Source of the DNA: an uncultured Agathobacter sp.
Lineage (GTDB): Bacteria; Bacillota; Clostridia; Lachnospirales; Lachnospiraceae
Reading direction: 5' to 3'
Assembly (NCBI GenBank): GCA_934358675.1
Contig: CAKRKX010000005.1
Span: 1-60,964 of the forward strand
Length of the DNA: 60,964 nucleotides
The notes beneath the pieces are model-generated. The model worked only from the letters and a program-made list of their open reading frames with translations. It did not search any database and was not told the origin of the DNA. The translations under genes and the position numbers were made by a program. Positions 8,387 through 16,763 of this stretch are shown one piece after another; the stretch's first letter is position 1; each line of letters opens with the position of its first letter.

Positions 8387-10354
8387 ATGTTAAACGAATT
8401 AAGTCAAATTTTCCTTACTTTTTTACAAAAAAATATGACCGTAGCGGTCGTAATCATCGCAGTTCTTCTGGCGCGCCTGCTTCTGCGCAGGATGCCAAAG
8501 AAATACTCCTATGTTCTTTGGTCACTCGTCGGAATCCGCATGATCTTTGATCTGCCGATTGCCTCAAGGCTCAGTGTATTCAATCTGTTTCGTTCCTTTG
8601 CCGGCCGCGCATCGACTGCGGAAACGATGCTGTCCCCAAAAGGTGTAACAAATCCGGTCGGCACCACTGCAGCTTCCGGCGCAATGGGCACAACCGGAAC
8701 CGCTGCTTCCAATGCGATTTCCGGGAATACAGCCGCAAGTGTTACGGCGCATTCCCTTAGCACAACCCAGATGATCCTTGGAATTCTTGGATGGATCTGG
8801 CTGATCGGAGTCGGGCTTTTCGTGGCATATGGTATCTATTCTTATATCAAATGCAGAATGCTTGTGCAGACAGCAGTTCTTGCGAATGATATCGATCTGC
8901 CTGTCTCTTCGCGCAGCCACGTATCCGGTCAAAAGGCGCATTGGTTTGCAGGTTCAAACACCACATCTGTCATGCGAAACGGCGACATAACCATATGGGA
9001 ATGCGACCGGATTCCTTCGCCTTTTGTCCTTGGAATCCTCCGGCCGCGGATTTATATCCCGTTTCGGATGGGCGAGCAGGAACAAGCCTATATTTTAGCA
9101 CACGAGCAATATCATGTGCGGCGTCTCGATCCGCTTTGGAAGCTGATCGCATTCCTGCTGCTTGCCGTATACTGGTGGAATCCGCTGGTATGGATCGCCT
9201 TTTTCTATATGGTACGTGACATGGAGATGAGCTGTGATGAGGCGGTCATTGAGCAGTTTGGCAGCGACATTAAACAAGGCTACAGCAACTCTCTTCTGGA
9301 GTTTGCGATGGAGCGTCATCCGTATTCGTTCGCTCCGGTCGCTTTCGGAGAGGGCGATGCAGGAAGGAGGATTAAAAACGTGTTGAATTTTAAGAAACCA
9401 CAGACCTGGGTTGCGATCATTGTGATCGTCCTGCTTGTGATCGTCGGCATCAGCTGCCTGACGAACGGCAGAGATGCAAAACAGGATACGCAAAACACAC
9501 AAACCAACAATTCCGAACAGGTTTCCCCGGATACACAGGGCGACCAGCTACAGGGAACGGAAATACAGGAATCAAGCGAACAGACTTCTTCGGAATTGAA
9601 TAGCACGTCAGACGCTGCTACGGAAGTTTCCGACAAAGTACCGGTAAAAAGCCTGATGAAATGGGCTCTGGCATTCTGCAACCGAGATGTCGTCAGCATC
9701 AAGGATCTCGCCGGTGAGAGTGCGTTAGAAGATCTGAAGGATCAGAATCTTCTGGATGACAATGATAACCTCGGCTGGTCCAGTCCGTGGCCGATGGCAG
9801 AATTCGATGATGGTAAGGCCGGATATCAGATTACGAATGTAGATGCGGACAAGAATACCGTATCCATTCTGTACTATGCATGGACATCTGATCCACATAT
9901 AACGGCCTGGGCAGAGACGCTTCACTACGAAGTGACGGATGGAAAGTTAGAGGTGATCAGCGAGGAACTGAAGATGCTCGATGTGATTTCCAGCGGTGCA
10001 GAGTTTGAAGCAGCTTATCCAAACGATATTACAGACACTATGATGGATTATCAGACAAACGGTCTTGGCAGAACATTAAGCGACCATGCAATGTCCGCAA
10101 ACGGAATGAGTCCGGACGGTGAATACAACCTGACGGATCCGGTTGAAGCGGCCCGCTATCTACTGAATCTGCTGCCAAATGATCGTAAGGTGGAAATTAC
10201 AGCCGACAAAAAGGGGGATCTCGTTGACCTCACGGTTCATTTTACCGAAGATGATGTGACACACACGATAACCATGGAACGCCCTTGGAGCACAGACGGC
10301 ATATGGGTTGTGCGCCAGATTGATCCACCGATTGCTATCAATATTGCAGAATAA
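8387..10354 (+). CDS. BlaR1/MecR1-like M56 family membrane metallopeptidase
   Basis: A 655-aa sensor protease. Several N-terminal membrane segments precede the zinc motif H239-E-Q-Y-H243, which is followed by the conserved WWNPLVW and RDMEMSCDEAV segments. A further membrane segment lies near residues 341-360 (WVAIIVIVLLVIVGISC). After it comes a Gln/Ser/Thr-rich linker and an outer domain of about 230 residues that does not look like a penicillin-binding sensor domain (no SxxK-KTG pattern noticed). The start at 8387 is chosen for AAAGGA upstream; an ATG two codons earlier is possible and a TTG at 8237 is unlikely. It probably cleaves the adjacent BlaI-type repressor on an extracellular signal. 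Confidence 0.88.
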   Translation: MLNELSQIFLTFLQKNMTVAVVIIAVLLARLLLRRMPKKYSYVLWSLVGIRMIFDLPIASRLSVFNLFRSFAGRASTAETMLSPKGVTNPVGTTAASGAMGTTGTAASNAISGNTAASVTAHSLSTTQMILGILGWIWLIGVGLFVAYGIYSYIKCRMLVQTAVLANDIDLPVSSRSHVSGQKAHWFAGSNTTSVMRNGDITIWECDRIPSPFVLGILRPRIYIPFRMGEQEQAYILAHEQYHVRRLDPLWKLIAFLLLAVYWWNPLVWIAFFYMVRDMEMSCDEAVIEQFGSDIKQGYSNSLLEFAMERHPYSFAPVAFGEGDAGRRIKNVLNFKKPQTWVAIIVIVLLVIVGISCLTNGRDAKQDTQNTQTNNSEQVSPDTQGDQLQGTEIQESSEQTSSELNSTSDAATEVSDKVPVKSLMKWALAFCNRDVVSIKDLAGESALEDLKDQNLLDDNDNLGWSSPWPMAEFDDGKAGYQITNVDADKNTVSILYYAWTSDPHITAWAETLHYEVTDGKLEVISEELKMLDVISSGAEFEAAYPNDITDTMMDYQTNGLGRTLSDHAMSANGMSPDGEYNLTDPVEAARYLLNLLPNDRKVEITADKKGDLVDLTVHFTEDDVTHTITMERPWSTDGIWVVRQIDPPIAINIAE

Positions 10355-10390
10355 AAAAACATCAAATTTATGTAACCAACTACTCTACAC

Positions 10391-10431
10391 CAAAACAGGA
10401 GCGAACCTTACGAGGTTTCGCTCCTGTTTTG
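10391..10431. terminator. Bidirectional terminator between the M56 peptidase and flagellin genes
   Basis: An inverted repeat with arms CAAAACAGGAGCGAACC and GGTTTCGCTCCTGTTTTG (one bulged base) and a short loop. T-rich ends on both strands serve the convergent M56 peptidase (+) and flagellin (-) genes. The remaining bases between it and the flagellin stop at 10579 show no other feature. Confidence 0.85.
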
Positions 10432-10578
10432 CTTGTATGCTTCATTTTAAGTTGGGATATGACTTTTTTAAGCAAAATAAGGTTGGAAAAATGGCAAAAA
10501 CAGATAGATTTTGGGTTGGAAAAATCACACACGGAGAAGAGCAATGCCCTTCCCCGCGTTCATTGTACCGTATGAATT

Positions 10579-12741
10579 TTACTGAAGTAATGATAAAATG
10601 CCCTGTGTTGACTGATTTGCCTGCGCAAGCATGGATTGTCCCACCTGTGCAAGAATATTATTCTTGCTAAATCCAACCATCTCTTCTGCCATATCGGTGT
10701 CACGGATTCTGGACTCTGCAGCAGTGGTGTTTTCTTCTGTGTTCTTGTTTGCCGCATATGCATGCTCCAGACGGTTCTGTGATGCACCGAAGTATGAACG
10801 CATTTTGGAGACCTGATCCATGGCGTTGTCTAAGATGCTGAGGTCGGATGGGTTGTAGACTTCGACAGTGCTTGGCTGGGGTTCATCAAGATGGTATTTT
10901 GGTTCGAACGTAGTAACAGGTCGTGTTCCTTTCTCATACTCGCCCGGTGAAACCAATGTGCTAGTCGTATGTGGTTCACCATCAATATATCTTGTTTCAA
11001 CCTTATAAATCGGAGCTTTCTTAAGATAGGTGTATGGTTGTTCCGATTGAACAGCAACATATTCCATATTTTTCATAGCTTCACGATAAGCCTTCATCTT
11101 TGATTCATACTCTGCATCATAGACTTTCTCCCGCTTATAGGAATTGATACTATATCCATCAAGCCCCAACGATGCAGTGGACATACTTCTCAATTCCAGT
11201 GGAATGGAATCTCCAACAGTGGCACTTCCCTGAATCATAATCGAGGGATTTCCCTTTTGTATTTTTACATAATGTCCATCGTTTACTGTCACATCATATG
11301 TATAATGAGATTCAATTCTTCCGGCATTACTAATTGTTTTCGCAGCCGCTTTATTTTGATCAACTATGGTATCTTTATCTCTGTAATCATACACATAAAA
11401 CATCATCGTTTTACTTAGGTCATTATCACTTGTCACTCGGTCAAAATGGTTATCCATACTTTTTGACAATGAAGTTTTAACACGTTTCGTCAAATCCTCA
11501 GCGATTGCTTTGGCCAATGCTTTTACTTCCTTTTTTTGTTCACCAGGATCTGCAACATTATGCAGTGCACTGATCGCACCGATATATCCGCCTCCTTCTG
11601 CGGTATATTTTATCTTTCCTTTTTGTAGTTTTCCAGCATCATCTGTATAAAAGCTTTCACATTCAAATGTATTCTCCGAAAGTGAAATTTCATCTGCACT
11701 CCTATAATTCCAGCTATCCGAATAGTAAACAACATCATAATTACCAATTTGCCCTGTAAACCGGACAGCATTAAATTTTCCACAGGTTCCACATGGGAAT
11801 CCTAACTCAGAGCCTAATAAATCATTAAGATTCGTCATTAGTTCATCTACCGTATTAGAATTATCAACCAGACCGCTAAAATCTACTTTACAGGACACAT
11901 TATCTTTGGAATCGGATGTCCAGCCAGTATAGGTCTTATTTGTAAAATTATTTTTTACAAAATCTGCTAACGCCGGACATTGATTCATTAACAAATCATA
12001 ATTATCTTTATCATTCTGCTGCATATCAGGTATCACATCGCCAATCCATTCATACCCCTCAGGATGTGATGCATCCTTTGCGCCATAATACACATATAAG
12101 TATGTCTCTTCGCCCTTTGTATTTGTATATTTATAGGATTGTGGCATAGAACCGGATGCTGTGACATCCTGTGTAAAATTATTATTGACGTTATAATCGA
12201 TCTTTTTATCTGTTTTCAGCCAACTAGGGGTTACACGAATCTCTTGTTGATAAGAATGTCTCGTTTCTGTGTAACTTTCGTCCACCCATACCTCCTGTAT
12301 ACCATCAATATCACTCCGTCCATTATTTTTCAGCACATACAACTCATTATATTTCGTTCTCTCCTGAATCTCATTGATTCCATCCAGACAATTGTCAATC
12401 TCATCCTGTATACAGGCACGATCCGATTTCGAATTGGTTCCGTTATACGCCTGAATGGAAAGCTGGCGCATTCGCTGAAGAATCGAGGTTACCTCACCCA
12501 AAGCACCATCTGCAATCTGGCAAAGGGAAATTCCCTCCTGTATATTTGTGCCACCTTTGTTAAGTCCTCGGATCTGTCTTCGCATCTCCTCCGATATAGA
12601 AAGTCCCGCCGCATCATCCGCGCTTCGGTTGATCCGATATCCGGAAGATAGTTTTTCGGACGACTTTGCTTTTTGGTTTGTTGTGATATTCAATTGGCGA
12701 TTCGTAAATTGTGCCGCTAAATTATGTGCCAATACCTGCAT
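10579..12741 (-). CDS. fliC: Flagellin (unusually long, 720 aa)
   Basis: The N-terminal D0/D1 block (MQVLAHNLAAQFTNRQLNIT, then LSSGYRINRSADDAAGLSISEEMRRQIRGL) and the C-terminal block (SRIRDTDMAEEMVGFSKNNI ... QANQSTQGILSLLQ) are textbook flagellin. Between about residues 170 and 640 lies a large variable, AT-richer insert. Many flagellins of this group are under 550 aa, so the exposed domain is expanded. I choose the ATG at 12741 (AGGAG 9 bases upstream) rather than a GTG two codons earlier. Transcription comes from a sigma-28 promoter. The leader of about 97 nt has a GGA-containing ribosome site, so CsrA control is plausible. Confidence 0.95.
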   Translation of the reverse strand: MQVLAHNLAAQFTNRQLNITTNQKAKSSEKLSSGYRINRSADDAAGLSISEEMRRQIRGLNKGGTNIQEGISLCQIADGALGEVTSILQRMRQLSIQAYNGTNSKSDRACIQDEIDNCLDGINEIQERTKYNELYVLKNNGRSDIDGIQEVWVDESYTETRHSYQQEIRVTPSWLKTDKKIDYNVNNNFTQDVTASGSMPQSYKYTNTKGEETYLYVYYGAKDASHPEGYEWIGDVIPDMQQNDKDNYDLLMNQCPALADFVKNNFTNKTYTGWTSDSKDNVSCKVDFSGLVDNSNTVDELMTNLNDLLGSELGFPCGTCGKFNAVRFTGQIGNYDVVYYSDSWNYRSADEISLSENTFECESFYTDDAGKLQKGKIKYTAEGGGYIGAISALHNVADPGEQKKEVKALAKAIAEDLTKRVKTSLSKSMDNHFDRVTSDNDLSKTMMFYVYDYRDKDTIVDQNKAAAKTISNAGRIESHYTYDVTVNDGHYVKIQKGNPSIMIQGSATVGDSIPLELRSMSTASLGLDGYSINSYKREKVYDAEYESKMKAYREAMKNMEYVAVQSEQPYTYLKKAPIYKVETRYIDGEPHTTSTLVSPGEYEKGTRPVTTFEPKYHLDEPQPSTVEVYNPSDLSILDNAMDQVSKMRSYFGASQNRLEHAYAANKNTEENTTAAESRIRDTDMAEEMVGFSKNNILAQVGQSMLAQANQSTQGILSLLQ

Positions 12742-12844
12742 ATTCACTCACTCCTAATAGATCTATGTACTAGTCAAAACTTTCTATCTGAAACAGCTTG
12801 TTTGCTTCATCAAAGCTTTTTGTCTATGCTTCTATTTAAATTTT

Positions 12845-12871
12845 ATATCGGTATTGCCTCCCAAAACTTTA
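12845..12871 (-). promoter_or_regulatory. Sigma-28 promoter of the flagellin gene
   Basis: TAAA (12868-12871) - 15 bp - ACCGATAT (12845-12852) on the minus strand, with 10 of 12 consensus positions and exact spacing. It predicts a leader of about 97 nt. The -35 element is overlapped by a perfect 14-bp palindrome (12869-12882), listed separately. Confidence 0.85.
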
Positions 12872-12882
12872 GCTATAGCTAA
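12869..12882. promoter_or_regulatory. 14-bp palindrome overlapping the flagellin -35 element
   Basis: TTAGCTATAGCTAA is a perfect palindrome in the divergent region between flagellin (-) and the XRE regulator (+). It covers most of the sigma-28 -35 box, so a dimeric repressor bound here would block flagellin transcription. The neighbouring XRE protein is the obvious candidate, but the link is inferred from position only. Confidence 0.4.
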
Positions 12883-12963
12883 TAATATTTTGCATTACAT
12901 CATTATTCTGTCAGAAATAGTACATTAGAATTAAGTCATATTATCTGGAAGGAGAACACTTTC

Positions 12964-13296
12964 ATGACGGATTTGGATTTTAAAACGATTGGCTTAAAAA
13001 TCAAGAAACGCAGACAGGAGCTTGGCATAACGCAAGAGCATATTGCCAACGCTTTGGATGTAAATCCGTCGCATATCAGCAACATTGAATGTGGTCGTGC
13101 AAATCCGTCGCTTACTGCACTTGTTAAAATTGCTAATATTTTGGAATGTAGCGTTGATTACTTTATTGATAGCGAATACACTTACAAAGTTGACAAACAC
13201 AAAGAAAAAACGTTAGATGACCAAATTATGAACAATCTTAAATATTGTGATGTAGATAAGAAAAACAGAATTTTGAAAATAATTGATTTACTGTAA
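12964..13296 (+). CDS. XRE family helix-turn-helix regulator
   Basis: A 110-aa protein whose first 70 residues form a Cro/CI-type HTH: IGLKIKKRRQELGITQEHIANAL, VNPSHISNIECGRANPS, LTALVKIANILECSVDYF. The remaining 40 residues are charged and helical (DDQIMNNLKYCDVDKKNRILKIIDLL) and could mediate oligomerisation, as in SinR-like proteins. AAGGAG precedes the ATG. It is divergent from the flagellin gene across a region with a palindrome on the flagellin promoter. Control of its own gene, of flagellin, or both is plausible. No phage or plasmid genes are nearby. Confidence 0.88.
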   Translation: MTDLDFKTIGLKIKKRRQELGITQEHIANALDVNPSHISNIECGRANPSLTALVKIANILECSVDYFIDSEYTYKVDKHKEKTLDDQIMNNLKYCDVDKKNRILKIIDLL

Positions 13297-13450
13297 TAGG
13301 AGCAGCGCCAATACGTCAAAAAAGGAATCTCGGTCTGAGAAATAAATTTCTCATTGGACTTATAACCCGTTTACTCCGTAAACTTTTTGTTCCAAAAAAC
13401 AAGCGGTTGACAAGGCTCTACTCTTACACACTTTTTTCACAACCACTTGG
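13297..13450. other. Intergenic stretch without recognised feature
   Basis: Between the XRE gene and the rubrerythrin terminator. I see no reading frame with a ribosome site, no stable hairpin and no clear promoter pair. It may be decayed sequence. Confidence 0.4.
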
Positions 13451-13490
13451 TAAAAAATATGGGTGTGCATCTTTATCGTGCACACCCATA
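13450..13490 (-). terminator. Terminator of the perR-rubrerythrin operon
   Basis: An 11-bp perfect stem ATGGGTGTGCA / TGCACACCCAT (13459-13489) is followed on the minus strand by ATTTTTTA. This is a strong intrinsic terminator 37 bp after the rubrerythrin stop codon. Confidence 0.9.
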
Positions 13491-13526
13491 TAATTCTTAA
13501 ACCTATTGATTTTACTAGGCTTTCTC

Positions 13527-14114
13527 TTATCCGAAGTATCTCTCAAGTAAGCCCTTTAATGCCTTGCCATGTCTAGCCTCGTCACGAGCCATCTCATGAA
13601 CGGTATCATGGATTGCATCAAGGTTATTCTTCTTAGCGCATTTTGCAAGGTCAACCTTACCTGCTGTAGCACCGAACTCACAGTCCACTCTCCAGGCAAG
13701 ATTATCCTTTGTTGTAGCCTTCATGTTCGGCTCAAGATCCTCACCTAACATCTCTGCGAATTTTGCTGCATGCTCAGCCTCTTCGTAAGCTGCCTTCTCC
13801 CAGTAAAGACCGATCTCAGGATATCCCTCACGATGTGCAACGCGTGCCATGCAAAGATACATTCCAACTTCTGAGCACTCGCCCTCGAAGTTTGCCTTCA
13901 GCTGATCGAAGATGAATTTCTTATCTTCGTCGCTGATTTCAGGATTATTCTTAACGGTTGAAGCGTATACACCGAACTCATGCTCAGCGGCGAGAGTAAG
14001 ATCTCCCTCTACCTTCTTGAACTTGTCAGCGCCAACGTGGCATACCGGACACTCTGCCGGTGCTGCTTCTCCTTCATAAATGTAACCACATACTGTACAT
14101 ACCCACTTTGCCAT
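13527..14114 (-). CDS. Reverse rubrerythrin (rubredoxin domain at the N-terminus)
   Basis: A 195-aa protein with the rubredoxin-type iron site first (C6-x2-C9 and C22-x2-C25 within MAKWVCTVCGYIYEGEAAPAECPVC). The di-iron ferritin-like domain follows, with the carboxylate/His motifs EEAEHAAKF and EMARDEARHG. This order is inverted compared with classical rubrerythrin and marks the clostridial reverse rubrerythrins, NADH-linked peroxide and oxygen reductases of anaerobes. It follows the PerR-type regulator with a 24-bp gap. The pair forms a peroxide-defence operon. Confidence 0.93.
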   Translation of the reverse strand: MAKWVCTVCGYIYEGEAAPAECPVCHVGADKFKKVEGDLTLAAEHEFGVYASTVKNNPEISDEDKKFIFDQLKANFEGECSEVGMYLCMARVAHREGYPEIGLYWEKAAYEEAEHAAKFAEMLGEDLEPNMKATTKDNLAWRVDCEFGATAGKVDLAKCAKKNNLDAIHDTVHEMARDEARHGKALKGLLERYFG

Positions 14115-14138
14115 AATTAATGTCCTCCTTAAAATTAT

Positions 14139-14528
14139 TTAACTTGTTTGTTTTCTTGCGCACTCCGGGCACAATCCGGAAAATTGAATCGTATGCTTTT
14201 CAATGATCCCGTCAAAATGCTCCGCCGCCAATCGGTTCAGCGCATCCTGCTGCGGCAGCTCCAGATCCATCACACAACCACAACTCCTGCAATCGAAGTG
14301 GTAATGTGGCTTCGGATTTCCATCAAAGCGATCCGGACCTCCACTCACCGTAAGCTTCTGAATCTCCCCGAGATCCGCCAAAAGCGACAGATTCCGGTAT
14401 ACGGTTCCTAAGCTGATATTCGGAAACTCATCCTTGATATCCATATAGACCGTTTCCGCGGTTGGATGATCATAACGACCGATCAGGCATTGCTGAATTG
14501 CGTCTCTTTGTTTGCTTCGTTTAATCAT
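14139..14528 (-). CDS. perR: Fur family regulator, PerR type
   Basis: A 129-aa Fur/PerR protein: an N-terminal winged helix (SKQRDAIQQCLIGRYDHPTAETVYMDI, ISLGTVYRNLSLLADLGEI), the metal-binding segment KPHYHFDCRSCG, and a C-terminal CPEC. The two CxxC pairs make the structural zinc site, and the HYHFD region contributes the regulatory metal site. Co-transcription with reverse rubrerythrin points to PerR (peroxide sensing) rather than Fur or Zur. Its promoter is a near-consensus sigma-A site at 14570-14598. I did not find a convincing PerR box, so autoregulation is not shown. Confidence 0.88.
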   Translation of the reverse strand: MIKRSKQRDAIQQCLIGRYDHPTAETVYMDIKDEFPNISLGTVYRNLSLLADLGEIQKLTVSGGPDRFDGNPKPHYHFDCRSCGCVMDLELPQQDALNRLAAEHFDGIIEKHTIQFSGLCPECARKQTS

Positions 14529-14569
14529 CGTAACTCCTTAAATCAATAATAAGAACTGTTACTGATATT

Positions 14570-14598
14570 AATATAGCAGGGAGACACCATTTTGTCAA
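14570..14598 (-). promoter_or_regulatory. Sigma-A promoter of perR-rubrerythrin
   Basis: On the minus strand TTGACA (14593-14598), a 17-bp spacer and TATATT (14570-14575). The -35 and spacer are ideal. It predicts a leader of about 35 nt before the perR ATG. Confidence 0.85.
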
Positions 14599-14718
14599 CT
14601 ATTTTTTATTATCTTTTCTTCTTTTCAATATCTCATACATCTTTTGCAGCCTTTTTTTTTGAGTTGTACAGGCTTTACAGCCTGATTGCTTGCCCTTCTT
14701 GAATAACAGAACACTTTC

Positions 14719-14748
14719 TTGCACTCACTTTGTTTTTTGAATTATAAT
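14719..14748 (+). promoter_or_regulatory. Sigma-A promoter of the repeat-protein gene
   Basis: TTGCAC (14719-14724), an 18-bp spacer and a perfect TATAAT (14743-14748) lie 50 bp before the TTG start of the following gene. Confidence 0.65.
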
Positions 14749-14798
14749 TTGCTTTTTTCTTCATAAAATAATAACAATCGATAAAAGGAGTTCATCCA

Positions 14799-16073
14799 TT
14801 GAAACGATTTGTTACTTATCTGTACGAGTACGACCGAACGATCCGCGGTCGCAACGTCGGTTTCATCCGCAATGACATTCGAAATGACTGCTGCCGGATG
14901 GAAATTCATATCCGTGGCTTGGAACGCATCAAGGAAAAAGCGCCCATCTACATCATTGTCCGGGACGGCGACTGTATCGGCATTCCCGCAGGAGAAATCG
15001 TCATCTCACAGGGTGTCGGAAATGCCTGCCTTGAATTGCATGGCGATCGAATTGGAAAAACGGATTATTCTGTGAGCAATATTCAGGCCGTCATTGTACG
15101 CTATGACGGCGGGAAAATGCTAATGGGATGCTACGTGCAGCATCCGGCAGGGGATCTGCTCAGCGGAACCTTCACAAAGTGGGAAGCTCAGGCCGTTCCT
15201 GATCCTCCGACACCTGATCCGGATGCCACGCGGGGCGTAGACGGCGATTCTGACTCTTCACGCCCCGATTTCCAACCAGCACGGGGCGCTGACGGCGATT
15301 CTGACTCTTCACGCCCCGATTCTCAATCCACGCGGGGCGTAGACGGCGATTCTGACTCTTCACGCCCCGATTCTCAATCCACGCGGGGCGTAGACGGCGA
15401 TTCTGACTCTTCACGCCCCGATTTCCAACCAGCACGGGGCGCTGACGGCAATTTTGACTCCTCACGCCCCGATATCCAAACCACGCGGGGCGCTGACGAC
15501 AATTTTGACTCCACACGCCCCGATATCCAAACCACGCGGGGCGTTGACGGCGATTCCGACTCTTCACGCCCCGATTCTCAACCACCGCGGGGCGTTGACG
15601 ACAATTTTGACTCTTCACGCCCCACCGAGGACGATTCTCAGAGCGCAGAAGTACACGCAGAAGAAGTCTGCCCCGATTCCGAAGATAAACCACAGCCCCC
15701 AACCTACAAACGGATTGCCATCACCGACATCCGCTCCCTTCCATCGCGCAACTGGCATCTGTGCAACAACAGCTTCCTTGTGCATGGCTTTTTCTGCTAT
15801 CATTATCTTATATTAAAAACAGTAAACGCCCCTGAAGGTGCAAAGATGTATCTCGGAGTACCCGGAATCTTTGCCCAACAGGAGCGCATGATGGCTTTAT
15901 TATTCGGTTTTAATGATTTTGAGATTGCAACGGACAATATGGTGGAAAAAGGCGATATTCCCGATACAAAATTTTCCTCCGTAGTTCGAAACGACTCGAA
16001 CGACAAAACAACTTCCGATTCACAACCGTCTGCCGGCGACTTCGGCTACTGGTTGTGCCCGCTCGAAACTTGA
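14799..16073 (+). CDS. Two-domain protein of unknown function with eight 17-residue repeats
   Basis: A 424-aa protein starting at TTG, with AAAGGAG 8 bases upstream. Residues 1-130 form a compact domain (MKRFVTYLYEYDRTIRGRNV..., IRGLERIKEKAPIYIIVRDGD). Residues 145 to about 279 are eight consecutive units of 17 residues with consensus RGVDGDSDSSRPDSQST. These are acidic, serine-rich and probably disordered. Residues about 300-424 form a second domain (YKRIAITDIRSLPSRNWHLC ... YLGVPGIFAQQERMMALLFG ... GYWLCPLET). Both end domains recall Lachnospiraceae proteins of unknown function; the C-terminal one may belong to DUF6128, which I cannot verify here. There is no signal peptide. Its 3' end overlaps the convergent acetyltransferase gene by 28 bp. 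Confidence 0.75.
   Translation: MKRFVTYLYEYDRTIRGRNVGFIRNDIRNDCCRMEIHIRGLERIKEKAPIYIIVRDGDCIGIPAGEIVISQGVGNACLELHGDRIGKTDYSVSNIQAVIVRYDGGKMLMGCYVQHPAGDLLSGTFTKWEAQAVPDPPTPDPDATRGVDGDSDSSRPDFQPARGADGDSDSSRPDSQSTRGVDGDSDSSRPDSQSTRGVDGDSDSSRPDFQPARGADGNFDSSRPDIQTTRGADDNFDSTRPDIQTTRGVDGDSDSSRPDSQPPRGVDDNFDSSRPTEDDSQSAEVHAEEVCPDSEDKPQPPTYKRIAITDIRSLPSRNWHLCNNSFLVHGFFCYHYLILKTVNAPEGAKMYLGVPGIFAQQERMMALLFGFNDFEIATDNMVEKGDIPDTKFSSVVRNDSNDKTTSDSQPSAGDFGYWLCPLET
15231..15638 (+). repeat. Eight tandem 51-bp in-frame repeats
   Basis: Units begin at 15231 and every 51 bp after that; the last unit is shorter and diverged. Each encodes RG(V/A)D(G/D)(D/N)(S/F)DSSRPD(S/F/I)Q plus two residues. Copies 2 and 3, and 1 and 4, are almost identical in DNA, which indicates recent expansion. 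Because 51 is a multiple of three, gain or loss of units keeps the frame. The opposite strand also stays open through the array, which is probably a by-product of composition. Confidence 0.9.
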
Positions 16074-16621
16074 AAATCCGAAGGAAGAATACTGTATAGC
16101 GCATGGCTCTGCCATGTGCCATGCAGGAAAAGGTAGTCTCGGCTGATTCCTTCAAATACGAATCCGACGCGTTCAAGAAGATGAATACTCGGCGCATTGT
16201 CCGGCAATACCCATGCCTGCACGCGATGCAGCTGCAGTTCATAGAAGATCACTTCCAGCACTTTGGACAGGGCTTCCGTTGCATATCCCCTATGATGAAC
16301 TTCGCTGGAGAATTTGTACCCGATCTCGCAGGAATTCGAAAATCCCCGGATAATATGATGAAAACTGATCGTGCCGATAATACGATTCGGATTCTGTTTT
16401 TCATACACATAGAAGCGGAAAAGCGTGCCCTGCACCGCCATATTGTATTCAAACGCGAGGATCTGTTTCTGAAATCCAACCGTGTAGAATCCTTCCGCGC
16501 GATCCGGCTCGAATCGTTCAAAAAAATCTTTATCGCGGAGATAGAAATCCAATACCTGATTCGCCTGCACCGGTTTTATGATTTTTAAAAGCAATCGCTC
16601 TGTTTCATATTCAAAAAGCAT
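16046..16621 (-). CDS. GNAT family N-acetyltransferase (RimJ/RimL type)
   Basis: A 191-aa protein. MLFEYETERLLLKIIKPVQANQVLDFY opens like RimJ/RimL acetyltransferases. SCEIGYKFSSEVHHRGYATEALSKVLEVIF contains the acetyl-CoA loop (the Q/RGxGxA-like segment is HHRGYA). NAPSIHLLERVGFVFEGISRDY is the usual C-terminal motif. I start at 16621 (AAGGAAG upstream) rather than 16690. Substrates of these enzymes vary from ribosomal protein N-termini to antibiotics, and nothing here decides. It is convergent with the repeat-protein gene, with a 28-bp stop-end overlap. Confidence 0.88.
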   Translation of the reverse strand: MLFEYETERLLLKIIKPVQANQVLDFYLRDKDFFERFEPDRAEGFYTVGFQKQILAFEYNMAVQGTLFRFYVYEKQNPNRIIGTISFHHIIRGFSNSCEIGYKFSSEVHHRGYATEALSKVLEVIFYELQLHRVQAWVLPDNAPSIHLLERVGFVFEGISRDYLFLHGTWQSHALYSILPSDFQVSSGHNQ

Positions 16622-16763
16622 TCTTACTTCCTTCAAGTTCTGATTTATGATATGATAATGAAGCGCCATCCGGTGCATCGTATCATTCAAACAATATTTC
16701 CAGGTTCTACAACCGAAGCTTTGCTTCGCCTAATTATATTAGTATATTCAAAGAGGAAAGTCT

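Noticed and set aside
14530..14570. PerR box in the perR leader
   Set aside because: Only a partial match (TTATTATTGATTTA) to the inverted repeat was seen, and AT-rich DNA gives such matches by chance.
15172..15702. 176-aa minus-strand frame across the repeat array
   Set aside because: It is antisense to the well-supported repeat protein, has no ribosome site and is open only because the 51-bp repeat keeps stops out of that frame.
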